Source: Sphingobacterium kitahiroshimense | Lineage (GTDB): Bacteria > Bacteroidota > Bacteroidia > Sphingobacteriales > Sphingobacteriaceae | DNA: 64,000 nt | Direction: 5' to 3' | Assembly (NCBI RefSeq): GCF_025961315.1 | Contig: NZ_JAOQNK010000001.1 | Coordinates: 4,092,001-4,156,000, forward strand | Part shown: piece by piece, positions 53,102 through 62,497 of the stretch | Layout: each line of letters begins with the position of its first letter | Position numbering within the stretch: the first letter of the stretch is position 1 | The notes under the pieces: model-generated | The model's input: the letters and a program-made list of their open reading frames with translations, nothing else | Database searches by the model: none | Told to the model about the DNA's origin: nothing | Translations under genes and position numbers: made by a program

Positions 53102-55009
53102 ATGAAAAAATTATTGATGTGCTTATTGCTTTTACCAATTTGTTTTTTTGCAATGGTAAAGGCAGATGAATTAAATTTATTAAGCGGAAAATTTAATCTA
53201 GCAGATCTCCAGCGTGATCTGCTTCCGACTCAGCAATGGGTTCCATTCCCAGAATATCAGGATCGAGCAGCTTGGTCTGAGTTGACGAAAACAGTAGCTG
53301 GTACTTTATTAAATAAAGGAAATAGTGATCTAGATTATCAATGGCAGGTTGTGAAAGCATCAGATTATCTGGCCTATGAACGTACAGGATCCCGTATAAT
53401 CATGGAGAAGCCGATGAATGAAAATGCGATCGCATTGAGCAACTTGTTTTTAGCCGAATTGGCTGAAGGAAAAGGACGTTACTTAGATCAGATTATCAAT
53501 GGCATCTGGTATTTTACCGAGATGAGTACTTGGTCATTATCTGCACATCTACCCGCTTTTCAATCTTCAAAACGTACACTACCACAAGAAGGTACGCATG
53601 TCGTAGATCTAGTAGCAGGCGATATGGGATCCATGCTTTCTTGGATCTACTATTACCTGCATCCTGAAATGGATAAGATTAATCCAGAGATTAGTAAGCG
53701 TCTGAAAAAATCAATTCAAGATCGGGTTATTACACCCTACCTAGAACGTAATGATATGTGGTGGCAGGCACTTGCGGGAAAACCGAATCAGATGGTCAAT
53801 AATTGGAATCCTTGGTGTAATTTTAATGTACTGACCTGTTTATTACTCATCGAAGATGATGTCGAGAAACAGCGCGCCGGGATATATAAAACGATGCAAT
53901 CTGTCGATATGTTTATGAACTATGTCAAAGCAGATGGAGCTTGTGAAGAAGGGCCTTCTTATTGGGGACATGCGGCAGGTAAGCTCTACGATTACCTCAA
54001 GATCTTGGCAGATGCAACAGGTAATAAAATTAATATTTTCAATCAACCCGTGGTTCGAAATATGGGAGAGTATATTGCGCAGTCATATATAGGCGGAGAT
54101 AATTGGGTTGTAAATTTTGCCGATGCTTCTGCAAAAGGCGGTGGTGACCCGTATTTGATATACCGTTATGGAAAAGCTGTCAACAGTAGAGAAATGATCG
54201 ATTTTGCACGTTATCTGCAAAACAAAAGAAAACCTTCTTTTAAATCAGATCGTGATATCTTCAGAAGTCTCGAAGATCTATTGAGTTTGAACGAAATTAA
54301 AAATGGGTCGGGAAAACTTCCAACAAATAGCTACAAGTGGTATCCGCAAACAGAATTCTTATACATGAAAGATGAGGATTTATTTTTTGCTGCGAAAGGC
54401 GGTTATAATAATGAAAGTCATAATCATAATGACATCGGAACATTTATTCTATATCGTGCTGAAAAACCTATTTTTATCGATGCCGGTGTTGGTACATATA
54501 ATAAAAAGACCTTTAGCAGTGAACGTTACGACATCTGGTCCATGCAAAGTGGTTATCACAACCTGCCACAGATCAATGGTCATGATCAAGTATTCGGAGC
54601 TTCATATAAGGCGCAAGATGTATCATTTGATCCGAAGAAAAAGTTGTTTAAACTGAATATTGCAGGAGCTTATTCAAGTCAGGCCGCGATCAATTCATGG
54701 AATCGTAGTTATCAATTAAAAAAAGGTGTGCTGGAAATAATAGATAAATTTGATCTTAAAACACCTACAGTATCTAATGTAATTCATTTTTTATTGGCAG
54801 GAAAACCTGTTATTTCTGGCGGAAAGATTGCGTTGAACGGAGGGAAATATCATCTAGAATATAATGTTGCTGAATTTGATGCTGAAGTTGAAGCTATTCC
54901 TCAGTCTGATATCAGACTAAGTCAGGTCTGGGGTGATGCTATCTTTAGATTATCATTGAAAGCGAAAAAAATAAAAGAGAAAGGTACTTATATATTTACC
55001 GTCAAATAA
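53102..55009 (+). CDS. Heparinase II/III-family polysaccharide lyase
   Basis: 635 residues. Signal peptide (MKKLLMCLLLLPICFFAMVKA), an N-terminal alpha/alpha-toroid (about 30-360; WNPWCNFNVLTCLLLIEDD, CEEGPSYWGHAAGKLYDYL) and a C-terminal beta-sandwich of the Hepar_II_III type with the metal and catalytic segment YNNESHNHNDIGTFILY (His440, His442) and GVGTYNKKTF. Such enzymes cleave uronate-containing glycosaminoglycans or alginate by beta-elimination, leaving an unsaturated uronate at the new end. The next gene encodes GH88, which removes exactly that residue, supporting a GAG-like substrate. The exact family (PL12, 15, 21 or other) needs comparison. Confidence 0.85.
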   Translation: MKKLLMCLLLLPICFFAMVKADELNLLSGKFNLADLQRDLLPTQQWVPFPEYQDRAAWSELTKTVAGTLLNKGNSDLDYQWQVVKASDYLAYERTGSRIIMEKPMNENAIALSNLFLAELAEGKGRYLDQIINGIWYFTEMSTWSLSAHLPAFQSSKRTLPQEGTHVVDLVAGDMGSMLSWIYYYLHPEMDKINPEISKRLKKSIQDRVITPYLERNDMWWQALAGKPNQMVNNWNPWCNFNVLTCLLLIEDDVEKQRAGIYKTMQSVDMFMNYVKADGACEEGPSYWGHAAGKLYDYLKILADATGNKINIFNQPVVRNMGEYIAQSYIGGDNWVVNFADASAKGGGDPYLIYRYGKAVNSREMIDFARYLQNKRKPSFKSDRDIFRSLEDLLSLNEIKNGSGKLPTNSYKWYPQTEFLYMKDEDLFFAAKGGYNNESHNHNDIGTFILYRAEKPIFIDAGVGTYNKKTFSSERYDIWSMQSGYHNLPQINGHDQVFGASYKAQDVSFDPKKKLFKLNIAGAYSSQAAINSWNRSYQLKKGVLEIIDKFDLKTPTVSNVIHFLLAGKPVISGGKIALNGGKYHLEYNVAEFDAEVEAIPQSDIRLSQVWGDAIFRLSLKAKKIKEKGTYIFTVK

Positions 55010-55113
55010 TTTTGAATGACTAGTATCCTTTGTGTTATTCTAAAGAATAGATAGCACAGATTATATTGAGATGCTATTTAATTAAGAGATTTTATGTGTT
55101 TACTATTTATATT

Positions 55114-56373
55114 ATGAAGATTCTTATGAAAAGAAAAATGTTGATTCCTTTATTGGGGCTTACAGTGGCAGGTTTAACGCTAAGTTTTATACCTATAAAA
55201 TTGCCATTTATCAAGAAAAGTTTTGAAGCTTCGGAAAAGCAATATACATATTTAGCAAAAGAAGCTGATAAATTGAGAAATTTTCCAAGAACAATAAATA
55301 AGAAAGGAGAGTTGGTCGTGACGAGTGAGTGGGATTGGACAGGAGGTTTTTTCCCTGGATCGCTTTGGTATATATACAACAAAACAGGTGACGAAGAAAT
55401 AAAGAACGAGGCGATAAAGTGGACCGAGGCTTTAGAGAAAGCGAAAAACCTTGACCAGCACCATGATATTGGTTTTGTGATGTACTGTTCTTATGGTAAT
55501 GCGATCAAATATCTCAAAGATCCAAAAAAGGTAGAAGCTTATAAAGATATTATCATTCACGCAGCTAATACGGCTTTAAAACGTTATAATCCAAAAGTAG
55601 GATTGATTAAATCGTGGAATAAAAAGAAGTCATGGGATGGCAAAACAACTTGGCAGTATCCTGTTATTATTGATAATATGCTGAATTTGGAGATGTTGTG
55701 TTATTTTTCGAATATTACAGGAGATCCTAAATTTAGAAATGTCGCGATCAGCCATGCAACCAAAACAATGCAGAATCATTTCCGTCCGGATCACAGTACC
55801 TACCATGTTGTGGATTATGATGAAAATGGAAAAGCCATCCATAGACAAACAAATCAAGGCTATGCTGATAATTCGACTTGGGCGAGAGGCCAGGCATGGG
55901 CAATCTATGGTTTTACGATGATGTATAAAGAAACCAAAAAGAAAGAGTTTCTGGAGACAGCTAAAGCTGCGGCAAGTTTTTATATGAATCATAAGAATTT
56001 ACCTAAGGATAAGATTCCTTACTGGGATTTTAATGCACAGCAGGAAGGGTATAAGTCAGATCTTGACTTTGCCTACTTGAAGCTTGATTATATACCGAGA
56101 GATGCTTCGGCGGCGGCGGTTGTTGCATCAGCATTGGTGGATCTATCTACTTTTACTACAGGAAAAGAGAGTAGCTCTTATTTAGACTTTGCTAAGTCAA
56201 CTCTAAAAACATTATCTGGACCAGCTTATTTTGCTGACTATGGGACAAATGGAGGTTTTTTATTAAAACATAGTGTTGGAAGTATTCCTCACAACTCGGA
56301 GATTGATGTGCCACTGGCTTATGCAGATTATTATTATTTGGAAGGTTTGACAAGATTGTCCGAATTGAAATAA
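55114..56373 (+). CDS. Unsaturated glucuronyl hydrolase, GH88
   Basis: 419 residues from ATG 55114 (55126 also possible; 55066 adds residues without family likeness). A signal or anchor segment (MLIPLLGLTVAGLTLSFIPI) precedes an alpha/alpha barrel. Conserved acids expected for this family are seen as Asp118 in LDQHHDIGF and Asp187 in PVIIDNMLNLE; other typical pieces are GYADNSTWARGQAWAIYGF and YIPRDASAAAVVASAL. The enzyme hydrates the 4,5-unsaturated uronate left by lyases, completing glycosaminoglycan oligosaccharide breakdown. About 100 bp after the lyase gene in the same direction, so likely co-transcribed. Confidence 0.92.
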   Translation: MKILMKRKMLIPLLGLTVAGLTLSFIPIKLPFIKKSFEASEKQYTYLAKEADKLRNFPRTINKKGELVVTSEWDWTGGFFPGSLWYIYNKTGDEEIKNEAIKWTEALEKAKNLDQHHDIGFVMYCSYGNAIKYLKDPKKVEAYKDIIIHAANTALKRYNPKVGLIKSWNKKKSWDGKTTWQYPVIIDNMLNLEMLCYFSNITGDPKFRNVAISHATKTMQNHFRPDHSTYHVVDYDENGKAIHRQTNQGYADNSTWARGQAWAIYGFTMMYKETKKKEFLETAKAAASFYMNHKNLPKDKIPYWDFNAQQEGYKSDLDFAYLKLDYIPRDASAAAVVASALVDLSTFTTGKESSSYLDFAKSTLKTLSGPAYFADYGTNGGFLLKHSVGSIPHNSEIDVPLAYADYYYLEGLTRLSELK

Positions 56374-56413
56374 GAAAATCTGTAAAGGAAAATATATTTT
56401 ATATCGTATAGTT

Positions 56414-56486
56414 ATGCTCAAGTATTTAAGTGTTCTTGAGCATATTTATGTTATCATTTTTTTAACGGTTGAAAAGAACCGTTAAA
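56414..56486 (+). terminator. Two hairpins downstream of the GH88 gene
   Basis: ATGCTCAAG/CTTGAGCAT (56414-56422 and 56435-56443), followed by a T-rich stretch, and then TTTAACGGTT/AACCGTTAAA at 56461-56470 and 56477-56486. The first with its T tract is the more likely terminator. Confidence 0.55.
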
Positions 56487-56549
56487 GAATCTTTTATGCT
56501 AGAGTTAAAAGATCGTATATCTGGATTTGAGTTTTTGCTGTTTGTAACA

Positions 56550-56586
56550 AAAAAAAAGCAGCTTCCTGTTAGGAAGCTGCTTTTGC
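56550..56586. terminator. Bidirectional terminator shared with the cold shock gene
   Basis: GCAGCTTCCT (56558-56567) and AGGAAGCTGC (56571-56580) form a perfect 10-bp stem with an A run before it and TTTT after it. It ends 20 bp from the cold shock gene stop and terminates that gene on the minus strand. Confidence 0.85.
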
Positions 56587-56604
56587 AAGAAAATATAATA
56601 GTAA

Positions 56605-56796
56605 TTAGTTTATTCTTACATTAACAGCATTTAAGCCTTTTTTTCCGTTTTCAATTTCGTAGCTAACGCTATCGCCTTCTCTAACTTGGTCTTTTAAGCC
56701 TGAAATGTGTACAAATACATCGTCTCCACCATTTTCAGGGGTAATAAAACCAAATCCTTTAGTTTCATTGAAAAACTTTACAGTTCCTTTATTCAT
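56605..56796 (-). CDS. Cold shock domain protein
   Basis: 63 residues, a complete five-strand OB fold: GTVKFFNETKGFGFITPENG contains RNP1 (KGFGFI) and DDVFVHISG contains RNP2. The protein binds single-stranded RNA or DNA and acts as an RNA chaperone. A 256-bp gene-free leader precedes it, consistent with the long 5' UTR usual for cold shock mRNAs. It is not part of the flanking glycan genes, which run in the opposite direction. Confidence 0.95.
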   Translation of the reverse strand: MNKGTVKFFNETKGFGFITPENGGDDVFVHISGLKDQVREGDSVSYEIENGKKGLNAVNVRIN

Positions 56797-57052
56797 TTTA
56801 TTTAAAAATTATATTGATACAAGGATAGGCTAAATATGTGATAATTTCCCAAAGGTGAGTAAAAAAGACTTTCAGATGACATTTCTATTTTTTGTTATAC
56901 CTCCTTTGTAATAAAGAAGATAGGAATTGCGAATTGCTGTTAATTTTATTTTTATTTATTGCTAAAAGGTTTTATCTTTAATCTCGTTAAATCAATTATT
57001 TCTTCGCTATGATGTTGAAATACCCAATTTATGTCAATTTAACTTACCACAT

Positions 57053-59383
57053 ATGATTTTTAAAACCCTAAAATGGGGGATAGCATGGAGTTTAAGCCTA
57101 TCCTTATTTTGTACGAATACTGTTTCTGCCCAGAAATTAAATGGCAAAGCTGTTGATCCTGTTGATTTGGTCAACCCGCTTATGGGAACAGATTCAAAAC
57201 CTTCGCTGTCAAACGGAAATACATATCCTGCAATCGGATTACCATGGGGTATGAACATGTGGACTCCTCAGACCGGGAAAAATGGCGATGGCTGGCAATA
57301 TACCTATGCCGCAGATAAAATAAGAGGATTGAAGCAGACGCATCAGCCGTCTCCATGGATGAATGACTATGGACAGTTTTCTTTAATGCCAGTAACCGGT
57401 AAAGCCGCTTTTGATCAAGAAGAAAGAGCCAGTTGGTTTTCACATAAAGCTGAAAAAGCAACTCCTTACTATTATTCCGTGTATTTAGCGGATCATGATG
57501 TAACGGCAGAATTAACACCGACAGAGCGTGCCGCTTATTTTAAATTTTCTTTTAATAAGACAGATTCAGCATTTGTTGTCCTTGATGCATTCGATAAGGG
57601 ATCTGAAGTACAGATTATTCCTGAAAAGAATATGGTTATCGGTTATTCTACACGATACTCTCGTGGAAAATTGACAAATTTTAAGAATTATTTTGTCTTA
57701 ATATTTGATCAACCTTTTGACAATTACTCAACTTGGGAAGGTAAGGAACGTTTTAAAGGTAAATTAAAATCCACTGCAGATCAGACCGGAGCAATTTTAG
57801 GCTTTAAAGTAAAAGATAAATCTAAACCTGTTCAAGTTCGTGTAGCTTCTTCATTTATTAGTGCAGAGCAGGCACTGCTCAATCTCAATGAATTAGGTAA
57901 CCGTACTTTTGATCAAGTAAAGGCTGATGGAAGAGCGATCTGGAATGAAAAGCTAGGTCGATTAGCTGTAGAAGGTGATAATATCGATCAGATGCGTACT
58001 TTCTATTCGACCTTATACCGTACGTTATTCTTTCCAAATAAATTATATGAAATCAATGCCTCTGGAGAAAAGGTACATTACAGTCCTTATAATGGAAAAA
58101 TATTACCAGGATATTTATATGGTGGTACAGGTTTTTGGGATACGTTCAGAGCGCTATATCCATTCCTGAATCTCATGTATCCATCCATCAATGTTGAAAT
58201 GCAAGAAGGATTGAAAAACGCATATTTAGAAGGTGGATTTCTTCCAGAGTGGAGTAGTCCGGGTTTTGCAGATATCATGGTCGGTAATAACTCTGCTTCT
58301 GTAGTGGCTGATGCCTATATTAAAGGATTGAGAGGATATGATATCAATACACTTTATGAGGCTTTGAAGCATGGGGCTAACAATGAGGGACCAATGACTG
58401 CAGTAGGCCGTAAAGGAGTTGAGTACTATAACAAATTAGGTTATGTGCCCTATGATGTAGGAATCAATGAAAACGCAGCACGTACACTGGAGTATGCATA
58501 TGATGATTTTACAATTTATCAATTAGCCAAAGCATTAAAAAAACCGAAAGCAGATATTGAACTGTACGCAAAAAGAGCACAAAATTATCGTCATCTATTT
58601 GATTCTTCAACAAACTTAATGCGCGGAAAGAATAAAGATGGCAAATTTCAGAGCCCATTCAATCCATTGAAATGGGGTGATGCATTTACCGAAGGCAATA
58701 GCTGGCATTACTCGTGGAGTGTTTTTCACGATATAGAAGGATTAATCGGTTTGATGGGGGGTAATAAACAATTTAATACGATGTTAGATAGTGTATTTAC
58801 ACAGCCACCAGCTTTCGATGATAGTTATTATGGGGGTACTATCCATGAAATTCGTGAAATGCAGATCGCGAATATGGGACAGTATGCGCATGGTAATCAA
58901 CCCATCCAACACATGATCTACTTGTATAATTATAGTGCCCAACCTTGGAAAACACAATATTGGGTTCGTCAGGTCTTAGATCGTATGTATCAAGCTACTC
59001 CCGATGGTTATTGTGGAGACGAAGATAATGGTCAAACTTCGGCTTGGTATGTTTTCTCTTCACTTGGATTTTATCCGGTTTGTCCTGCTACCGATGAATA
59101 CGTATTGGGGGCACCACTTTTCGCAAAAACAACATTAAAACTGGAAAATGGTAAAACAGTAGAGATCATCGGAAATCAAGCTAGTGCACAGAATTTCTAT
59201 GTCAATGACTTAAAAGTTAATGGAAAATCCTACACTAAGAATTGGTTGAGCCACCAAGAATTAGTGAAAGGTGGAACACTCTCCTTTGATATGACTTCTA
59301 AACCAAACTACAACCGCGGAGCTACATTAGACGCAGCCCCTTATTCGATGAGTACAGAATTAAAGACAGTTTTTAAAAAATAA
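57053..59383 (+). CDS. GH92 glycosidase with Gln at the usual catalytic-acid position
   Basis: 776 residues. Signal peptide (ends VSAQ), an N-terminal beta-sandwich domain (VDLVNPLMGTDSKPSLSNGN; GLPWGMNMWTPQTGKNGDGW) and a C-terminal alpha/alpha barrel with GGTGFWDTFRALYPFLNLMYP in parts, YGGTIHEIREM, HGNQPIQHMIYLYN and GDEDNGQTSAWYVFSSLGFYP. GH92 members are Ca-dependent exo-alpha-mannosidases using HGNEPSHH; here the Glu equivalent is Gln616. In the Cellulosimicrobium mannosyl-phosphate hydrolase of this family the acid is also Gln, so a phosphodiester-linked mannose substrate is possible. First gene of a GH92-BSP-GH92 run with 6- and 12-bp gaps. Confidence 0.92.
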   Translation: MIFKTLKWGIAWSLSLSLFCTNTVSAQKLNGKAVDPVDLVNPLMGTDSKPSLSNGNTYPAIGLPWGMNMWTPQTGKNGDGWQYTYAADKIRGLKQTHQPSPWMNDYGQFSLMPVTGKAAFDQEERASWFSHKAEKATPYYYSVYLADHDVTAELTPTERAAYFKFSFNKTDSAFVVLDAFDKGSEVQIIPEKNMVIGYSTRYSRGKLTNFKNYFVLIFDQPFDNYSTWEGKERFKGKLKSTADQTGAILGFKVKDKSKPVQVRVASSFISAEQALLNLNELGNRTFDQVKADGRAIWNEKLGRLAVEGDNIDQMRTFYSTLYRTLFFPNKLYEINASGEKVHYSPYNGKILPGYLYGGTGFWDTFRALYPFLNLMYPSINVEMQEGLKNAYLEGGFLPEWSSPGFADIMVGNNSASVVADAYIKGLRGYDINTLYEALKHGANNEGPMTAVGRKGVEYYNKLGYVPYDVGINENAARTLEYAYDDFTIYQLAKALKKPKADIELYAKRAQNYRHLFDSSTNLMRGKNKDGKFQSPFNPLKWGDAFTEGNSWHYSWSVFHDIEGLIGLMGGNKQFNTMLDSVFTQPPAFDDSYYGGTIHEIREMQIANMGQYAHGNQPIQHMIYLYNYSAQPWKTQYWVRQVLDRMYQATPDGYCGDEDNGQTSAWYVFSSLGFYPVCPATDEYVLGAPLFAKTTLKLENGKTVEIIGNQASAQNFYVNDLKVNGKSYTKNWLSHQELVKGGTLSFDMTSKPNYNRGATLDAAPYSMSTELKTVFKK

Positions 59384-59389
59384 TGACAA

Positions 59390-60103
59390 ATGAAATTTAG
59401 TCAGATAGTTGGTTGTGTAATAGGGTTGATTGCTGGTCAATCAGCCCTTGCTCAAGATAACTGGAACCATACAGAACATGATCGTAAGGTAGCAGTTGAT
59501 ACGGATAGTATTACAAAGAATGGTTACACATTGATTTGGATAAATAAGGATAAAGATTTCAGCCCTGTTTTGAAAGAAAAATTGATCCATACTTTTTTTG
59601 TCAATTACCCGAAGTTGGCAAAAACGTATAACAAAAAGACAATGAAAAAAGTATCTTTTGTGATCGATCCCGATTATAAAGGAGTAGCCGCCACAGCCGG
59701 TGGAATAGTAAGGTATAGTCCTGAATGGTTTGCGAAAAACCCAGGGGATATAGATGTCGTAACCCATGAAGTGATGCATATCGTGCAAGACTACCCCGAT
59801 GGCTCTGGACCTTGGTGGATTACAGAAGGAATCGCTGATTATGTCCGTTTTGCCGATGGTATAGACAATGCTGGTGCAAATTGGAAATTACCAGAATGGA
59901 ATGCAAGCCAAAAGTATACAGACTCTTATCGTGTAACCGCCCGTTTTTTCTTTTGGATAGAGAAAAAGGTAAAAAAAGGATTTGTTAAAAATCTAGATTT
60001 GGCAATGCGGAATAAAACCTTTACAGATGGATTTTGGGAAAAGCAAACCGGAAAGACACTAGATGAGTTATGGAAAAACTATAGCCAGGCTCCAAGTCTT
60101 TAA
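59390..60103 (+). CDS. Basic secretory protein-like metallopeptidase
   Basis: 237 residues. Signal peptide (ends ALAQ), then a zincin core: HEVMHIVQ with His126, Glu127 and His130 as the HExxH metal and catalytic residues, and a downstream GIADYVRFADGID helix that supplies the third ligand in the family. The family (BSP, from plant secretory proteins) is assigned to peptidases. Its 6-bp and 12-bp spacing from the two GH92 genes shows one transcription unit. A natural reading is that it opens up mannosylated protein for the glycosidases, but the substrate is not known. Confidence 0.85.
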   Translation: MKFSQIVGCVIGLIAGQSALAQDNWNHTEHDRKVAVDTDSITKNGYTLIWINKDKDFSPVLKEKLIHTFFVNYPKLAKTYNKKTMKKVSFVIDPDYKGVAATAGGIVRYSPEWFAKNPGDIDVVTHEVMHIVQDYPDGSGPWWITEGIADYVRFADGIDNAGANWKLPEWNASQKYTDSYRVTARFFFWIEKKVKKGFVKNLDLAMRNKTFTDGFWEKQTGKTLDELWKNYSQAPSL

Positions 60104-60115
60104 AAATCTAAACTT

Positions 60116-62407
60116 ATGAAAAGTAAACAACTCCTATATTTAGGATTGTTCCTGTTTCCTAACCTGCTACAGGCGCAGTCCAATTTAATACAATACGTAA
60201 AACCTTTAATTGGTACAGCCCGCATGGGGCATACATTTCCAGGAGCAACAGTACCATTTGGGGCCGTACAGCTAAGTCCTGATACAGACACCATTCCATA
60301 TGCTATGAATGGTAAATATAATGGTGATGTCTACAAGTATTGTGCAGGATACCAATATGATGATCCGACCATCGTTGGGTTCAGCCATACTCATTTTAGT
60401 GGCACAGGACATTCAGATCTGGGTGACATCTTAGTTATGCCCACACAGGGTAAAGTTCAGTTGAATCCAGGTACTGCCGATAGACCACAGGATGGATATC
60501 GTTCACCATATTCACACAGTAATGAGGTTGCAGAAGCAAATTATTATAAGGTACTCTTAGACAAACATCAGATTAAAGCCGAGATGACGACCACAAGTCG
60601 TGTGGGCATACATCGGTATACATTTCCAAAATCTGATGCTTCACACTTGATCTTAGATTTAACCGCCGGTATTTATAATTACGAAGCTAAAAATGTTTGG
60701 ACTGTAGTCCGTGTTTTGAATGACTCGACGATCGTAGGTTACCGTCAAACTAATGGGTGGGCTCGAACAAGGACAGTTTATTTTGCGATTAAAACTTCGA
60801 AAGCATTTAAAAATTATGGAGCTAAGTATGAAGATGCAAAACAGGTTTATGCGGGTTTTTGGCGAAAATTTGATCAAAAAAATAATTTTCCAGATTTAGC
60901 CGCGCATCAGATCAAAATGAATCTGGATTTTGACACGAAGGATGGTGAGGAGGTTTTGATGAAGGTAGCACTAAGTCCCGTAAGTATGAAGAATGCGCTT
61001 GCGAATATGGAACACGAAGCACCAGATTGGAACTTTGAAAATTATGTGAAAGCGGGTCAAAAATCGTGGGAGCAGGAACTGAACAAAGTACAGGTGGATA
61101 TGCTGAACAAAGAAGATCTGATTAATTTCTACACCGCCATGTACCATGCCAGTCTGATGCCGACAGTGTATATGGATGTGAATGGAGAATACAAAGGTTT
61201 GGATCAAGAAGTGCATCAGGCAAAAGGATTTACCAATTACACCTCTTTTTCGTTATGGGATACTTTTAGGGCATTCCATCCATTAATGAATTTAATCAAT
61301 CCTACGCGCAATGCCGATATGGTATCATCCATGATGGCACACTATGATCAAAGTGTCTTGAAAATGTTGCCTATTTGGTCGCATTATGCCAATGATAATT
61401 GGTGCATGAGTGGGTATCATTCAGTCTCGGTGGTAGTAGATGCAATTTTGAAAGGAGTTTACAAAGGAGATGCTGAAGCCGCGTTGGCTGCATGCGTTCA
61501 AACAGCAAATGCACGTAAATATGAAGGAATAGGATCCTATATCGATTTAGGATATGTACCAGATGAAATTTCTGGGACTTCAGTTTCCAATACACTGGAG
61601 TATGCTTATGATGATTGGTGTATCGCGCAACTTGCTAAAAAATTAGGTAAAGACGAAATCTACAAAGATTTTATTAAAAGAGCATCAAATTGGAAAAATG
61701 TTTATGATCATTCTATCGGCTTTATGAGACCTAAAGATGCAAAAGGAATATTTAGATCTAAATTCGATGCTTTGGAGACCCATGGTCAAGGATTCATAGA
61801 GGGTAATACTTGGAATTACAGTTTATATGTACCACATCAGCCAGTGGCTATGATGGAAATGATGGGGGGACCCAAAAAATTAGAAAACTATCTGGATTCC
61901 TTGTTTACAATGGAATTACCAGATAAATATTTCGAACATACAGAAGATATCACTCGCGATGGAATTATTGGTAACTATGTACATGGTAATGAACCATCGC
62001 ACCATGTCGCATATTTATATAATCAAACCGCTAGCCCTTGGAAAACACAAGCTCGTGTACGTCAGATCATCCGGAATCAATATCATAATGGACATGCAGG
62101 CTTAGGTGGAAATGATGACTGTGGGCAGATGTCTGCATGGTATCTATTTACTGCTTTGGGCTTTTATCCAGTTGCACCTGGAGATGATGCTTACTGGATA
62201 GGGAGTCCATTGGTCAAATCGGCAAAGATTAACCTAGAAAATGGGAAAACGATTACAATAGATGTGAAAAATCAATCCGAAAAAAATGTCTATGTAAAAA
62301 AAGTAAGCTTAAATGGTCAACCTTTAGCTGATTTGAAACTTTCTTATGCTGCCATTATGAATGGAGGGGCACTGCAATTTGAGATGACTAATAAGCCAGG
62401 GAAATAG
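60116..62407 (+). CDS. GH92 alpha-mannosidase
   Basis: 763 residues. Signal peptide (ends LLQAQ), beta-sandwich domain starting LIQYVKPLIGTARMGHTFPG with VGFSHTHFSGTGHSDLGDI, and an alpha/alpha barrel with SFSLWDTFRAFHPLMNLI, VHGNEPSHHVAYLYN (Glu626, the usual catalytic acid) and GGNDDCGQMSAWYLFTALGFYP. It should remove terminal alpha-mannose, probably alpha-1,2 or 1,3 links of N-glycans or fungal mannan; linkage cannot be read by eye. It differs from the GH92 upstream at the acid position, so the pair likely handles two linkages of one glycan. Followed 90 bp on by a sensor kinase gene. Confidence 0.95.
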   Translation: MKSKQLLYLGLFLFPNLLQAQSNLIQYVKPLIGTARMGHTFPGATVPFGAVQLSPDTDTIPYAMNGKYNGDVYKYCAGYQYDDPTIVGFSHTHFSGTGHSDLGDILVMPTQGKVQLNPGTADRPQDGYRSPYSHSNEVAEANYYKVLLDKHQIKAEMTTTSRVGIHRYTFPKSDASHLILDLTAGIYNYEAKNVWTVVRVLNDSTIVGYRQTNGWARTRTVYFAIKTSKAFKNYGAKYEDAKQVYAGFWRKFDQKNNFPDLAAHQIKMNLDFDTKDGEEVLMKVALSPVSMKNALANMEHEAPDWNFENYVKAGQKSWEQELNKVQVDMLNKEDLINFYTAMYHASLMPTVYMDVNGEYKGLDQEVHQAKGFTNYTSFSLWDTFRAFHPLMNLINPTRNADMVSSMMAHYDQSVLKMLPIWSHYANDNWCMSGYHSVSVVVDAILKGVYKGDAEAALAACVQTANARKYEGIGSYIDLGYVPDEISGTSVSNTLEYAYDDWCIAQLAKKLGKDEIYKDFIKRASNWKNVYDHSIGFMRPKDAKGIFRSKFDALETHGQGFIEGNTWNYSLYVPHQPVAMMEMMGGPKKLENYLDSLFTMELPDKYFEHTEDITRDGIIGNYVHGNEPSHHVAYLYNQTASPWKTQARVRQIIRNQYHNGHAGLGGNDDCGQMSAWYLFTALGFYPVAPGDDAYWIGSPLVKSAKINLENGKTITIDVKNQSEKNVYVKKVSLNGQPLADLKLSYAAIMNGGALQFEMTNKPGK

Positions 62408-62497
62408 ATTTTCATATTGACCTATCATATAAATAAATCAAGTTTCATAAAAGCATAGATCAGATCGTTTATTGTGGACCTGTCAATGATAAAGTTT

